From NCBI RefSeq assembly GCF_019399895.1, contig NC_091864.1, positions 2,768,001 through 2,832,000 of the forward strand: DNA of 64,000 bases, given 5' to 3'. A program made the position numbers and the translations under genes. Positions 12,557-22,959 of the stretch are shown here, piece after piece. Below the pieces are notes generated by a model. It saw only the letters and a list, made by a program, of their open reading frames with translations, did no database searches and had not been told where the DNA came from. Position 1 is the stretch's first letter. Each line of letters opens with the position of its first letter. This DNA comes from Cardiocondyla obscurior (lineage: Eukaryota > Arthropoda > Insecta > Hymenoptera > Formicidae).

Positions 12557-13480
12557 CGATCTGCATGAGCGTCAGCGGAGTTGAATACTGCCGGTGACTG
12601 TAACATAAAAAGAAATATATATGTAGATATGTATATTCGTCTAAAAAATTAGTAAAAAAAAGGTTAAAGTCTTTATTTAAGAAAGATTTTATAAAAGAAA
12701 TTTATGCTTACCTAAAAGTTGCTCCGCCGATGCAGGATGCCTATCCGAGGCCTGCTCCTCCTCTCAGTTTGGACGTCGTGACGAGTCCTCCTTCCGCGCA
12801 CAGGTCACTCGCGAACGCGACCGTGATTTTATATTCGCGAAAATTGTTGATCACTTGCGCGCGTTATTTTTCGAAACCTGAAAAAGAAAATCCTGAAAAC
12901 AAGTTACTGGCTTACCGATCTGCATGAGCGTCAGCGGAGTTGTAGATTTCTGCCGGTGGCTGAAACATAAAAAGAAATATATTAATGTAGACATGCTAGT
13001 TAGTTTATAGGTTTAACAAAAAAAAAAAAAGTAAAAGTTTTTTTTTAATTTAATTTAAAAAATTGATATTTACCTATAAGTTGCTCCGCCGATGCATGAT
13101 GCCTCCTGGTGGGCCTGCTCATCCTCCCAGATGGGACGTGTCGAGTCATCCTTCCGCGCACTTGTAACTCGCGAACGCACTCCCGTAAAAAAAATATACG
13201 TGAAAAAACGTCCGCATACTTTTCGGCACTCCCGGAACGCCCGACGAACCGGCTGCGGTTCGTATATTCATTAATATCGGCGAGCGCTACAGCGGAGTTC
13301 CTCTTGATCTGTAACAAATAAATGACAAAATTATATGTAGATTTAGAACGTAATTCGGAATGTAATTCGGAAGGAAAGCTGATACTACTTACCCCTGGGT
13401 TGCTCCGCTGGGGCAGGATACCCTTCCTGGGCCTGCTCCTCCTCTCAGGTAGCACGTGTCGAGTCATCCTTCCGCGCACT
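12557..13480 (-). repeat. Locally triplicated exon-like leader modules
   Basis: On the minus strand the region reads as alternating exon-like pieces with good splice signals: an exon ending at 13393 (CCAGGG|GTAAG), then 13074-13308, 12916-12959, 12712-12877 and 12557-12597. The short pieces at 12916-12959 and 12557-12597 are near-copies (CACCGGCAG start, CAGATCG end). The long pieces share GTGCGCGGAAGGA at the start and GCGGAGCAAC at the end. Two copies are 362 bp apart; the third is more diverged. Reading frame is not kept between copies and one copy ends in a stop, so coding is unlikely. Position and strand suggest alternative 5' UTR exons of BABAM2. Related modules occur at 36.2-36.7 kb on the + strand. 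Confidence 0.6.
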
Positions 13481-13483
13481 GGA

Positions 13484-14117
13484 CACTCGCGGGATTGTCT
13501 ATCTTTTAAGCCTCCGGTCGACTCTCGTTGGCGGAACGAACGACACCGAAAACGTTCTTTAAGCGGCGAATGAGACGAGTCGCGATATTAAATGTTCCCC
13601 GCGCACTGAACACTCGCGGGATAGTCTACTTTTTGAGCCTCCGGTCGACTCTCGTCGGCGGAACGAACGACACCGAAAACGTTCTTTAAGCGGCGAATGA
13701 GACGAGTCGCGATATTAAATGTTCCCCGCGCACTGAACACTCGCGGGATAGTCTACTTTTTGAGCCTCCGGTCGACTCTCGTCGGCGGAACGAACGACAC
13801 CGAAAACGTTCTTTAAGCGGCGAATGAGACGAGTCGCGATATTAAATGTTCCCCGCGCACTGAACACTCGCGGGATAGTCTACTTTTTGAGCCTCCGGTC
13901 GACTCTCGTCGGCGGAACGAACGACACCGAAAACGTTCTTTAAGCGGCGAATGAGACGAGTCGCGATATTAAATGTTCCCCGCGCACTGAACACTCGCGG
14001 GATAGTCTACTTTTTGAGCCTCCGGTCGACTCTCGTGGGCAGAACGAACGACACCGAAAACGTTCTTTAAGCGGCAATGAGACGAGTCGCGATATTAAAT
14101 GTTCTCCGCGCACTGTA
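13484..14117. repeat. 127-bp tandem array, five units
   Basis: Units begin with CACTCGCGGG at 13484, 13611, 13738, 13865 and 13992, with a further partial start at 14118. Spacing is 127 bp four times and then 126 bp. By eye units 2, 3 and 4 are identical; the first and last carry several substitutions and the last a one-base deletion. Each unit contains the shared core CGCGCACTG(N)ACACTCGCG, which also occurs singly at the flanking modules near 12793, 13153 and 14282. The array therefore seems to have grown from the same local family. Confidence 0.9.
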
Positions 14118-14440
14118 CACTCGCGGGATAGTCCACGACACTTCTGACAGTTTCAAATCCTCGAATTCGACACGAGAAACGGGCTACGACGCACGGATGC
14201 CTCGACATTTTCGTATCGAACTCGGACCGCGTGCTCGCCGTGACCTCTAGTATTACGTAGTAGTTGTCGAGTTATTTTTCCACGTGCTGGACACTCGCGA
14301 GATAGTCCATAATACTCTTGACCGTCTCAAATTCTCAAACTCGATACGAGAAACGGGCTACGACGCACGGATGCCTCGACATTTTAATTTCGAACTCGAA
14401 CCGCGTGCTCGCCGTGTCCTCTGGTAGCACGCAGCAGCAC
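14118..14440. repeat. Diverged direct duplication, about 174-bp unit
   Basis: Two copies, starting at 14118 and 14292, share ACTCGCG(G/A)GATAGTCCA and, further on, GAGAAACGGGCTACGACGCA followed by CGGATGCCTCGACATTT and CCGCGTGCTCGCCGTG. They are clearly older than the adjacent 127-bp array, because substitutions are spread throughout. No coding potential is kept. Confidence 0.75.
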
Positions 14441-14485
14441 GTGTCACATAGTTCTTACCAACTCACAATCAGGCGATCGATGGAG

Positions 14486-14537
14486 CGCTGTGATTGGTCG
14501 GTGCGCTAGGGAAACTACGCATCGACCAATCACAGCG
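14486..14537. promoter_or_regulatory. Palindromic CCAAT pair between BABAM2 (-) and TatD (+)
   Basis: CGCTGTGATTGGTCG (14486-14500) and its exact reverse complement CGACCAATCACAGCG (14523-14537) form a 15-bp inverted repeat with a 22-bp spacer. Each arm holds a CCAAT box, the binding site of NF-Y, in opposite orientation. The pair sits where a shared divergent promoter would be expected. A single copy of the same motif, in the longer form CGACCAATCACAGCGCTCC, recurs at 35072-35090. Confidence 0.6.
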
Positions 14538-14560
14538 TTTCACTAGACACAGGTACACGA

Positions 14561-15525
14561 CGATAAGCGGATAAGATACAATCAAGATAGACAAAGAAGA
14601 AATGTTTTACGCTAAATTTAATTAAACGCAATCGTGGACGTTGCTTTTATCTCTGAAGGTCTGAAGTCGACGTTTTCGTTTCAATGGGCTTTGATGAGAA
14701 GGTGGTGAGGTCGCATGCAGTTGGTACAATGGTACAGAACGAAGGCTGGAAGGTGGTGATACGGAGATCGACGATGTAGAGATCCTTCATAAAAAGAAAA
14801 CCAAAACAGATAGAGAGGAGAAGATAAAAATCATATCATCTTGTTCGGACGGAACGTTCAAGGTTAAAAACTAGGTTCGGCAGGCTGTCTACTCGTGGTA
14901 AGTACGCTCGTTCTGTCTGAGAAACTACAACGGGTTATATTTTTTTTGATCGGTTTAACTTTTCTGCTTTCTTACCGCGAATGTAAACGTAATTCTGTTC
15001 ACCTTTGGTCTCGTACATTTCGCGAATGAGTGACGATGAGTGACCCTTGTTCTTGATCTCAGCCTCTCAACGAGACAATACAGGGGCCCTGTCACGTCTC
15101 GTATAGGTTAGGTTTGGTGCGGGGAGGGCAAGTGATTCTGAAAATGTGATTAAAATATCAATTTCTGTTGTCTTTAAAAAGAAAAACAAAAGTCTGGTTC
15201 CTCTTCGTACCAAGGAATGCCATTTTTATACGTTTAAAATACCGTAAATTTGCCTATTTTGAAAGTTAAAGGTATGACAAGTGTTCAACAAAAGTAGATT
15301 TGCAAAATTTACTCGTAGTTCGTACGTGTGATAATAATGTATATCAAGAGCACGCGGGCGTTTTCTAAAAATAGTCTCGCTATTTTTGTCATTGACACTG
15401 AAATTGACACTGAAGACGGTACAATTCGAGCAGAGCAACATCAAAAGTAGACAAGTCCAATCACTGCATGTTTTATTTGTTTATTTTCTCTGCCTTAGCC
15501 CGTTGTTCCGCAAAAACCTAAAAGA
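14561..15525 (+). other. 5' region of the TatD gene: leader exon and 5' UTR intron
   Basis: CTCGTG|GTAAGT gives a strong donor after 14897, and CTGCCTTAG gives an acceptor at 15497-15498, so a non-coding first exon ending at 14897 is likely spliced to the coding exon that starts at 15499. The transcription start is not fixed; it should lie between the CCAAT palindrome and about 14.85 kb. No other gene is seen. The minus-strand ORF at 15226-15444 is not supported. Confidence 0.55.
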
Positions 15526-16440
15526 ATGGAAAGAACCGAAGAGGAGAAAGCTTCGTCTATGACTCAGTGTTATGAGAATTACATCATAGTTGACGTGGGT
15601 GCTAATCTAACGAATAAGAAGTATAGTCGGGACTTGGATAGTGTAATACAAAGGGCAAAGGATGCCGGTGTGCAAAAAATTATGGTAACTGGTGCCAGTA
15701 TTCGTTCGAGTAAGGAGGCATTGAGATTAACCAGAATATATCCGGGGACGCTTTATTCGACAGCGGGGGTGCACCCGCACGATGCAAAATCCTGGGAGGA
15801 ACCGGATACCTTGCAAGAGTTGGAAAGCATAGCCGGTAATCCGGAATGCGTTGCAATCGGAGAATGTGGTTTGGACTACAGTCGAGACTTTTCAGCGCCA
15901 GAGGCGCAACGTGCTGTATTTCACAAGCAAATCGAATTAGCCTGTACATTAAACAAGCCATTGGTGATACATGAAAGAGGTGCACAAAAGGATGTGCTGG
16001 AGGTACTTGGCCAATATAAAAACCGTCTGCCACCCGTCTTGATTCACTCGTTTATTGGCACTGCCGAGGAGGCGCGGATTTACTTGGATCAAGGTTTTTA
16101 TCTCGGCATTACAGGCTACCTGTGTAAGGATAAATCTGACAGTGGTGTGAGACAGTTGCTTGAAGGAGGTCAAGCACCATTAGATAAGATCCTAGTGGAG
16201 ACTGATGCACCGTTCATGTATCCAAATACTCGAGCGAGCAAATTACCCGTGCACGTAAAAGATGCTTTAACTGAACGGTCTATGACATTTCTCCAACGTT
16301 ATTGCACATTTCAACGTAACGAGCCGTGTGCCTTGCCAGCGGTTGTGGAAATGGTGGCGGCGTTTATGCGAACAACGCCCGAGGAAGTCGCTTTGGCCAC
16401 CGCTTTTAACGCTCTAAAATTATTCGGTTTGAATCAATGA
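15526..16440 (+). CDS. TatD-family metal-dependent nuclease, bacterial-type
   Basis: An uninterrupted 304-residue frame. TatD enzymes are TIM-barrel metallohydrolases with 3'-5' exonuclease or DNase activity, linked to DNA repair and DNA breakdown in apoptosis. Family motifs in order: DVGANLT (23-29), STAGVHPHDAKSW with His83 and His85, IGECGLDY with the metal-binding Glu113, VIHERG with His149, HSFIGT with His164, VETDAPF with Asp217, and RNEP at 254-257. The wording is closer to E. coli TatD (STAGVHPHD, GITG, RNEPAHLP-like end) than to animal TATDN1. The coding sequence has no intron, but splice signals just upstream (donor after 14897, acceptor at 15497-15498) argue for a normal eukaryotic nuclear gene rather than contamination. 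There is no obvious signal peptide. Confidence 0.92.
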   Translation: MERTEEEKASSMTQCYENYIIVDVGANLTNKKYSRDLDSVIQRAKDAGVQKIMVTGASIRSSKEALRLTRIYPGTLYSTAGVHPHDAKSWEEPDTLQELESIAGNPECVAIGECGLDYSRDFSAPEAQRAVFHKQIELACTLNKPLVIHERGAQKDVLEVLGQYKNRLPPVLIHSFIGTAEEARIYLDQGFYLGITGYLCKDKSDSGVRQLLEGGQAPLDKILVETDAPFMYPNTRASKLPVHVKDALTERSMTFLQRYCTFQRNEPCALPAVVEMVAAFMRTTPEEVALATAFNALKLFGLNQ

Positions 16441-17829
16441 TAATGGTTATGTTTGGATCTCAGAATTACGCATTAAATGGGTGCTAGTAGGTGCTATGTG
16501 GCAACTGAATTAGATTTTTTACTGATAAGCACAGAGCTTTACTTTGTCTAAGGCCGTAACATATTTTTTTGCCATGTTCGTTTTTTAACTAAACAATACT
16601 TTTTACATGTGTAATATTTTTTTAGCTGAAAGAAATCGATTTATACTCGGTTTGCCTGTAGACTGTTGAAATTAATGAAATTTTATCGATTATTGTACAA
16701 GTCCGAAAGGACTAAAGAAATATGCAGATATTTATATACCCCACCACTTTTGTGTGAACATATTATATATGTACAAAATATTTTTATTCTATCGAGGTTT
16801 TTCCTTCTTTTTTTTTAAAACATGTTAAACTGGTTGTTCAAACGTACATACAAATGACTTTCTCGATTCTAACAATTTGCTTTCGGTTTCTAATGACTAC
16901 GTGCGGAACAAAACTACGCTCTGCTATTTTCGCCGAGTTTCTCATTTTATAAAAATATGATTACTTTTAGCGATCGGTCATTGATCCAGCAGATTAATTT
17001 TAACTCGACAAAAAATAAAAAGAAATTATTTATAATATTTATATAATTGCAATTACGTCAACGAACTAAATAAATAAATTTTAATAATTGTATATTTAAA
17101 TTTTATATTTACATAAGGAGTCTCATTTAGCCACAATTGAGAAGAATCAATTGTACCATTAAATATTACCGCAAATATAAATAGAGAAAATATGAAAAGA
17201 GCAGTGCGAAAAAAGCAGTCTTGAAAAACTGATTGTATTTGGAATAGAGAAAATCAAATGGATAATGTGTGTGTGCGTGTGCATGCATGCTTGCGCGTAT
17301 GGGTCGTGTGTATACACGCACGAATATAGAATAGAATGGAAATAAAATCCAGTATTATACATCTCATTGTTAATATATTATAAATATTTTCATAAAAATA
17401 AATTGTTATATAGATGAATTATTTGTCAAATACACATTTTTTTCTCTCGATAAAAATTTAAAACGAGAGAAAAAAAAATGCGCGTTGCAAATTTAGTTAA
17501 AAAGAAGTATAACGAAAATAAATATACATAGCAGGCAATAACTGTAAATACTGCAAAGTAATCGCGTCGTATAATTGCAACACAATTTAAAATTTGCAAT
17601 TAAAAAAAAAATTTGATTTTTTTTTGTATGTTATTTTATCTACATAACATCTTATTCTTTTATTTTTCACAAACAAATTATTTTATTACATAATTTTCAA
17701 TTGTACAGTTGTATGCTAATAGCTAAAATAGATTTTGCCACATTTTTATCGTTCAAAATACATCATTCTTGTCGAATATATTGAAGAAGATTTCTGCGTA
17801 CATTTTCGACGATATAATTACAAAATATT
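16441..17829. other. Convergent 3' region of TatD (+) and FASTK-family gene (-)
   Basis: AT-rich 3' UTR and intergenic DNA. A possible TatD poly(A) signal AATAAA is at 17014-17019. Possible minus-strand signals for the FASTK gene (TTTATT on the + strand) are at 17692-17697 and overlap its stop at 17829-17834. A degenerate GT/CA microsatellite lies at about 17265-17318. No gene is seen. Confidence 0.5.
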
Positions 17830-20128
17830 TTATTTTGTTAGAAACGAATCGTCTTCACACTTTAGCCTTATAGCACGCATCAAATAAGGAAGCCTCTCAT
17901 GTTCTGGTAATTTCATCCAAGAACTAGAACTTATTGCAATTGCATTTGTTTTTATCAACGCCTCCACGGACTTTATCTTCAATAACCATGTACTTTTTAG
18001 TCTCTGAGAATTCACAGCATACGCAGCGTCAGGTAAATTGAAGATAAGTATCCTAAAATTCCAGATATGCATTAGTGATAAGCAATACAAAGTCAATCGT
18101 AATATATTAAATTAAATAAGCTGAATGGATTTTTACATCTGACTTTCGCTTGGAGTTTGTATATCCTCAACGTATGTTACGTTATCTTCATTATGTGTAG
18201 TTATGTTAATTGCAACGGGATATCCTCCTTTTCTCATTACAACAACGTGATCTAAAATTTCAAACAAATTTTAAATTGTTAATCGTAGTTGCAAAAGAGC
18301 TATAACAAAACTAAAATAATTGTTATTTGTTACATTATTAATATCAAATTAAGTAGTAAAACGACAAGATTTATCTCGTTTTTTTACTAACTTACCAATA
18401 AAATGTCCAAGTTTTGTTCTCAAGTCGTTGTAAATGTATTGAGGACCACCCAATGCTAATTCCAATGATTTTTCGAAGGAATATATAGGAAGTATCGGTT
18501 TAAGCAATGCTTTGTCTATGCCTATGGCATGTTCGAGTACATCTTGCGACGGCCACGGGCCATCGTACATAGGATACAACGTTTTAACACTTTGATACAA
18601 AAGTAACAACTCTCTCACATGAACAATCCTCATTAATTCGTTAGCTTTTATATTAGAAAAAACTTTGCTAATTAAACTCGGGCTATAACAATCCAATGCG
18701 ATCAAATGCAGGGCAAATTTGATCATAGAGCTGTTGAAGATTTTATTCTCTACTTTATTCGCTAATAACGCGTCTCGTATAGTATCCCAAAATACTGGTT
18801 TGTAATCGGCATTAATTAATCCTTCCAAAAAAATAGATATTCTGAAATACGACGCGTCTCTCAGCAGATTCGGCTGCTCGAAACATTTCGCTGCCAAATA
18901 TTCCAAAAAAGGTATGTGCGCGTAATTTAGCTCGTTTAAAAGTTTCAGCAGATAGATACTACTATCAAAATTAATCTCTCCCGTTAACGCCGAATTGACA
19001 AAAGCATCCACCAGCGTCTCATTGTAGAACTTGCTTCCATATTCTTTGCTATAATACAACATAACATATCGTCAATATCTCGTTTTTTTCAAACGATGGC
19101 AAATAATATAAGAATCTCGTAAATATCAGACATACTTCCTTGTAATGACGTACGTTAGTTTACGAAGCGCATTTATTATTTCTGAAATATTCAATTTTTT
19201 CGCATTGTTTATTAGAATCTTCTGAATATCAATCAAAAATTCAAAAGCTATCGAAGATAGATAAGGACTGGTACTTAAACTGCAAAAAATAGACCAAGCC
19301 GCATGCACGTTCAAATCGCTTTCAAATTTCTGCAACGACTTTATAATCGTATTTTGTACTTTTGGATTATTGATATTGTTTTCACTTATGAATCTCAACG
19401 ATTGCGTCAATATGAAAACGTCATCTGAATCTAATTTTGTGGGTAGTTGCGCCTCAAATACAACAGGTAAAGCTATCAATAGAGCATCCCTCAAAGGTGT
19501 ACTTTCCATTTTTTTCAATAGTATAACTATATCGATAATATCTCGAAGAGAGGTGTCATTTACGTTTACACGAATCAATTGCAACAGCGACTGAGTTAGA
19601 ACGCAGTCGTTCGGAATCTTGAAATATGTCAATATTTTTAGGGAGCTAATAATCTCGTTCATTTTCATAAATCTAATATTTGTATTCAGCACCTCCCACA
19701 GGCGCGTAAAACCTATGTGTTTCCTAATAATCAACAAATCCTCTTCCGTGTACTTTGAAGCTTTAAACAATATAAACAGCATGTCAATTGCATTGTCTAC
19801 TGTCATGTTGGAATAATTTTTTGCAGCTTTCTCCAATATTTCCATAGGCTTGTATATTTTTTTAATCTCAGTGGGTACATAATTTCTTTCTATGGACGAT
19901 ACACAATCCTCTAACTGTGTATGATCTAGGAAATGTGTACATTCCGTTAAATTTTACTCGTGTTACAAAATATATATAAAATATTTGTATACAGTTACCT
20001 GTTAAACTGCTGCCATAAGCTCGTGAAATTCTTCGTATTGTGTGCAATGGCACTATATAATTCGACAACACCGTCCAGTTGCACATTCGTGGACTCAATC
20101 GTAGAAATCCCTTTAAAGTTCCGTTCAT
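17830..20128 (-). CDS. FAST kinase domain-containing protein, mitochondrial
   Basis: Five coding exons, 19999-20128, 19136-19925, 18396-19048, 18137-18251 and 17830-18052, give 636 residues. The first about 40 residues are rich in Arg and hydrophobic residues with almost no acids (MNGTLKGFLRLSPRM...), as in a mitochondrial presequence. The middle is leucine-rich helical repeat, as in FAST_1/FAST_2 regions. The C-terminus (about 525-632) fits a RAP domain: a YPVAINITTH strand, then NSQRLKSTWLLKIKSVEAL and SSSWMKLPEHERLPYL. Family members are RNA-binding proteins that control mitochondrial mRNA processing and stability. I cannot say which of FASTKD1-5 it matches best. I took the ATG at 20128; the frame extends further upstream but only through non-ATG codons. 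It is divergent from UTP3 with about 750 bp between start codons. Confidence 0.82.
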
Positions 20129-20878
20129 TCTATTGATAAATGAAACGAGTCGCAACAGTAATCACACTAAAAATTAAAATTAACTACTAGTACTGGTAGA
20201 GTATTTAAGATATAAATAAAGAAGAAAAAAAAAGGGAAATTTTTTTTCACGTTTTATCAAATAAAGATGTAAGCACGTTTGAAACGTTAGCAGATATTGC
20301 TGCGTAAATATAATGATTAAGTAACAAATAACAACCGGTACTTAAACCTCATTGAGAATTAATAGGTTAGAAGTATTTGAACGTCGGATTATTTGCACTT
20401 ACGTCGTTCCAATGAACTTTTATTCATTTGGCACTGTAAAAAAAAAATCGAGCAACATTACCAGTACAGTAGACGCAAAATAAAAAAAGTCAATTGTAGA
20501 AAAATTTGATATTAATAAATTGCATACACTCGTTGCGTACGTTCATCAATACGTAATGATACGTAAACAACCCAGCCAATAGGGGTAAAGATAAAAGTAT
20601 TGTCCCTGATTTTCATGTAGCAACGTAGACACCCAATAGGAAATAAATTCCAAGTGAAACAAGCTCCCTTATTGGATCTTTCTAATTAAATTATTTGGAG
20701 GTTTGGTTTAATAGAAGACGCTATAAATGGCGGCGGATTGATCACTATGCTCCAGTCTACTCTTAACCACGCTTTCACCACTTGGTTCAAGTTGGTTTAG
20801 GTTAAATTTATTAATTTACAGTGTGTGTCTTTTATATTTTTCTGGAAACACTTATAGGAATATAAAATACTCGCAAAC
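20129..20878. promoter_or_regulatory. Divergent promoter region, FASTK-family gene and UTP3
   Basis: The 750 bp between two opposed start codons hold three CCAAT boxes within about 100 bp: CCAAT at 20576-20580 and 20633-20637, and ATTGG at 20671-20675. This fits a CCAAT-driven, TATA-less housekeeping promoter serving both sides. The UTP3 start codon at 20879 is reached without an evident 5' UTR intron. Confidence 0.5.
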
Positions 20879-22568
20879 ATGATTAGCAAAAAGAGGTAAT
20901 GGTTTACACGATGAAAATTTTTATGCAATTAATAAAAAACTAAAGAGACATTAAAATATATATAAAGTTTTGTAAAGAGTTATTGAGTTTAAGTTACAGC
21001 TTTTGTAAAAGAATATTTTTTTTTTTGGAGGGGAAAAAAATTATTTTATGAACAAATATGTTTATTAATTCACTTTTTTCTGTTCTTTTTAGAACAAAGA
21101 AATTTTCGGGTAACGAGAATATTAGCGATGTGGAGGACAATATCGAGGATATAAATATGGATGCTGTAACAGATTCGGAAGAGGAATATACGGAAACGGA
21201 AAAAAAATTGCTGGCGAAAGTACGGAAACAGCATAGTAATGAAAATTTTGATAGCGACGATGAGGTTTATGGATTGCAAGACGAGAGTGACGAGGATGAA
21301 GACGATGATCAGCAAGATTCAATGGAATCTGACATCGAAGGAATGCAAGAAGATTACGATTTGCCAAACGATAGGGCTTGGGGGAGTAAAGCAAGAAACT
21401 TTTACTCGTCGGATTTTAAATATACAGATTATGCATCAGCACCTGATAAAGATTTGGCCAATGCGGACATGGAGGAGGAAGAAGGAAGAAGATTGCATTT
21501 AAGATCAGTAGGAGAACATTTGGCTCTTGACGGCTCGAGTTTTTCCAAAAATAAAGCGGCTCAATTTACGGAGGATATTAAAGTTGATCGAGACGATAGT
21601 AAACGAGTGTCTGATAAAGAATCGTTTATGATTATGGTTAATACTTTCAAAGGTACTCGATATAAAAAATTAAACTATTTATTTTTTATACTTGTATTAA
21701 ATAAAAAATTAATTTTATTGCAGAATACATGACAGAAGCAAAAGATATTTTAGCACCCTTTCTCGAATTAGTTAATGATGGAACATGTCCCGAATGCAGT
21801 GCAGTTGCATTTATCAGAACCAAATATGAGGTTATATTAAATTATTGTACGAATATATCATTTTTCTTAATTTTGAGAGCCAAGGAACTACCAATAAAAT
21901 CGCACCCAGTCGTAAAGCGTTTAGAACAATATCGTCAACTGCTTGACGAACTGCAGTCGGAACAAGGAGATTTGTTGGATCAAGTGGCAGAAATATTGAA
22001 AGCACTTGAGGAAGGCAGACCTCTTTACAGCATATCAGACGGTTCTTCGATATTATTTAATAAAAAAAGTCCAAGGCTTACTAGCTCAACTAAGAAACGA
22101 GCATCGAAAAAAGAAACGATGGTACAGGAAGAGTCACTATCCGATAGTATGAGTAAAGATTCAAGCGTTGAAGATTTAGATTTCGAAAAGAAGTACGATA
22201 GTGAATCTATGATTGATGAAAAGAATAATGTTCTTCAAAACATGACAAATGAAGAAGAACTAGAAGCCAAGAGAGCGATAACGTATCAAATGGCAAAGAA
22301 CCGCGGTCTCACGCCTTATCGTAAGAAAGAACTGCGCAATCCGCGTGTGAAACACAGAAATAAATATCGTAAAGCCAAGATTCGTCGGAAAGGCGCGGTA
22401 TGTGTAAAGCAAATAAAAAATAAACAATTATTTTATTATATTAACATATATGTGATATTAAAAAAATTATTTTTGCAGGTGAGAGAAGTGAGAAAAGAAT
22501 TGATTCGTTACACAGGAGAAATTTCAGGTATCAAGGCGAGTGTTAAAAAAGGCATTAAATTGAAATAA
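20879..22568 (+). CDS. UTP3: UTP3 / Sas10, small-subunit processome component
   Basis: Four coding exons, 20879-20895, 21093-21652, 21724-22397 and 22479-22568, give 446 residues (human UTP3 is 479). The first exon encodes only MISKK plus part of Arg6. The N-terminal third is very acidic (DSDDEVYGLQDESDEDED...) and contains WGSKARNFYSSDF, a family signature. Next comes the Sas10/Utp3/C1D domain (about 195-285: an RTKYEVILNYCTNISFFLIL helix, then KSHPVVKRLEQYRQLLDEL). A basic linker follows, and the C-terminal Sas10 domain ends RRKGAVREVRKELIRYTGEI...KKGIKLK, nearly as in human. The protein acts in the nucleolus in 18S rRNA maturation. The stretch around 21835-21880 could be mistaken for an intron, but the conserved domain reads straight through it. 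Confidence 0.95.
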
Positions 22569-22778
22569 TTCGTTGGTTTTGTAAACCCAATGTAAATTAT
22601 CTGAATTTTGTTAAAAATATACGAGTTACATTTAATTTCTGATATTGTTTATGCCACAAAAAATATTGTTTTTATATTGTTTAAAAATTATGCTATGTGA
22701 TGTATGCAGCTTGTAATGATAAAAACATAAAAATACGATAGACAAACGCTATATTTTATAAGAAAATGTATGTACAAT

Positions 22779-22784
22779 AATAAA
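22779..22784 (+). terminator. Poly(A) signal of UTP3
   Basis: AATAAA 211 nt past the UTP3 stop codon, in AT-rich sequence between the convergent UTP3 and Hsp10 genes. Confidence 0.5.
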
Positions 22785-22959
22785 CTGGCTTTTTAGCAGC
22801 AACATATTTTTAAACAAAAATTAGGTTTTCATAAAGTTAAACAAGTAACTTTTAATTACATTATGCGAAATATATATATTTGCTGCTAATTCATGAAATT
22901 CTAGAAGAATGGCATATAGCATTTACAAAACTGGAAACATAAAATTTAAATTCAACAAG

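Noticed and set aside
13045..13479. 144-aa arginine-rich minus-strand ORF over the triplicated modules
   Set aside because: It reads across a predicted intron, and the homologous copies at 12.7 kb and 36.4 kb do not keep the frame. It is better explained as non-coding leader exons.
21835..21882. Possible intron inside UTP3
   Set aside because: The frame is open and encodes the conserved helix of the Sas10/C1D domain, so it is exon sequence.
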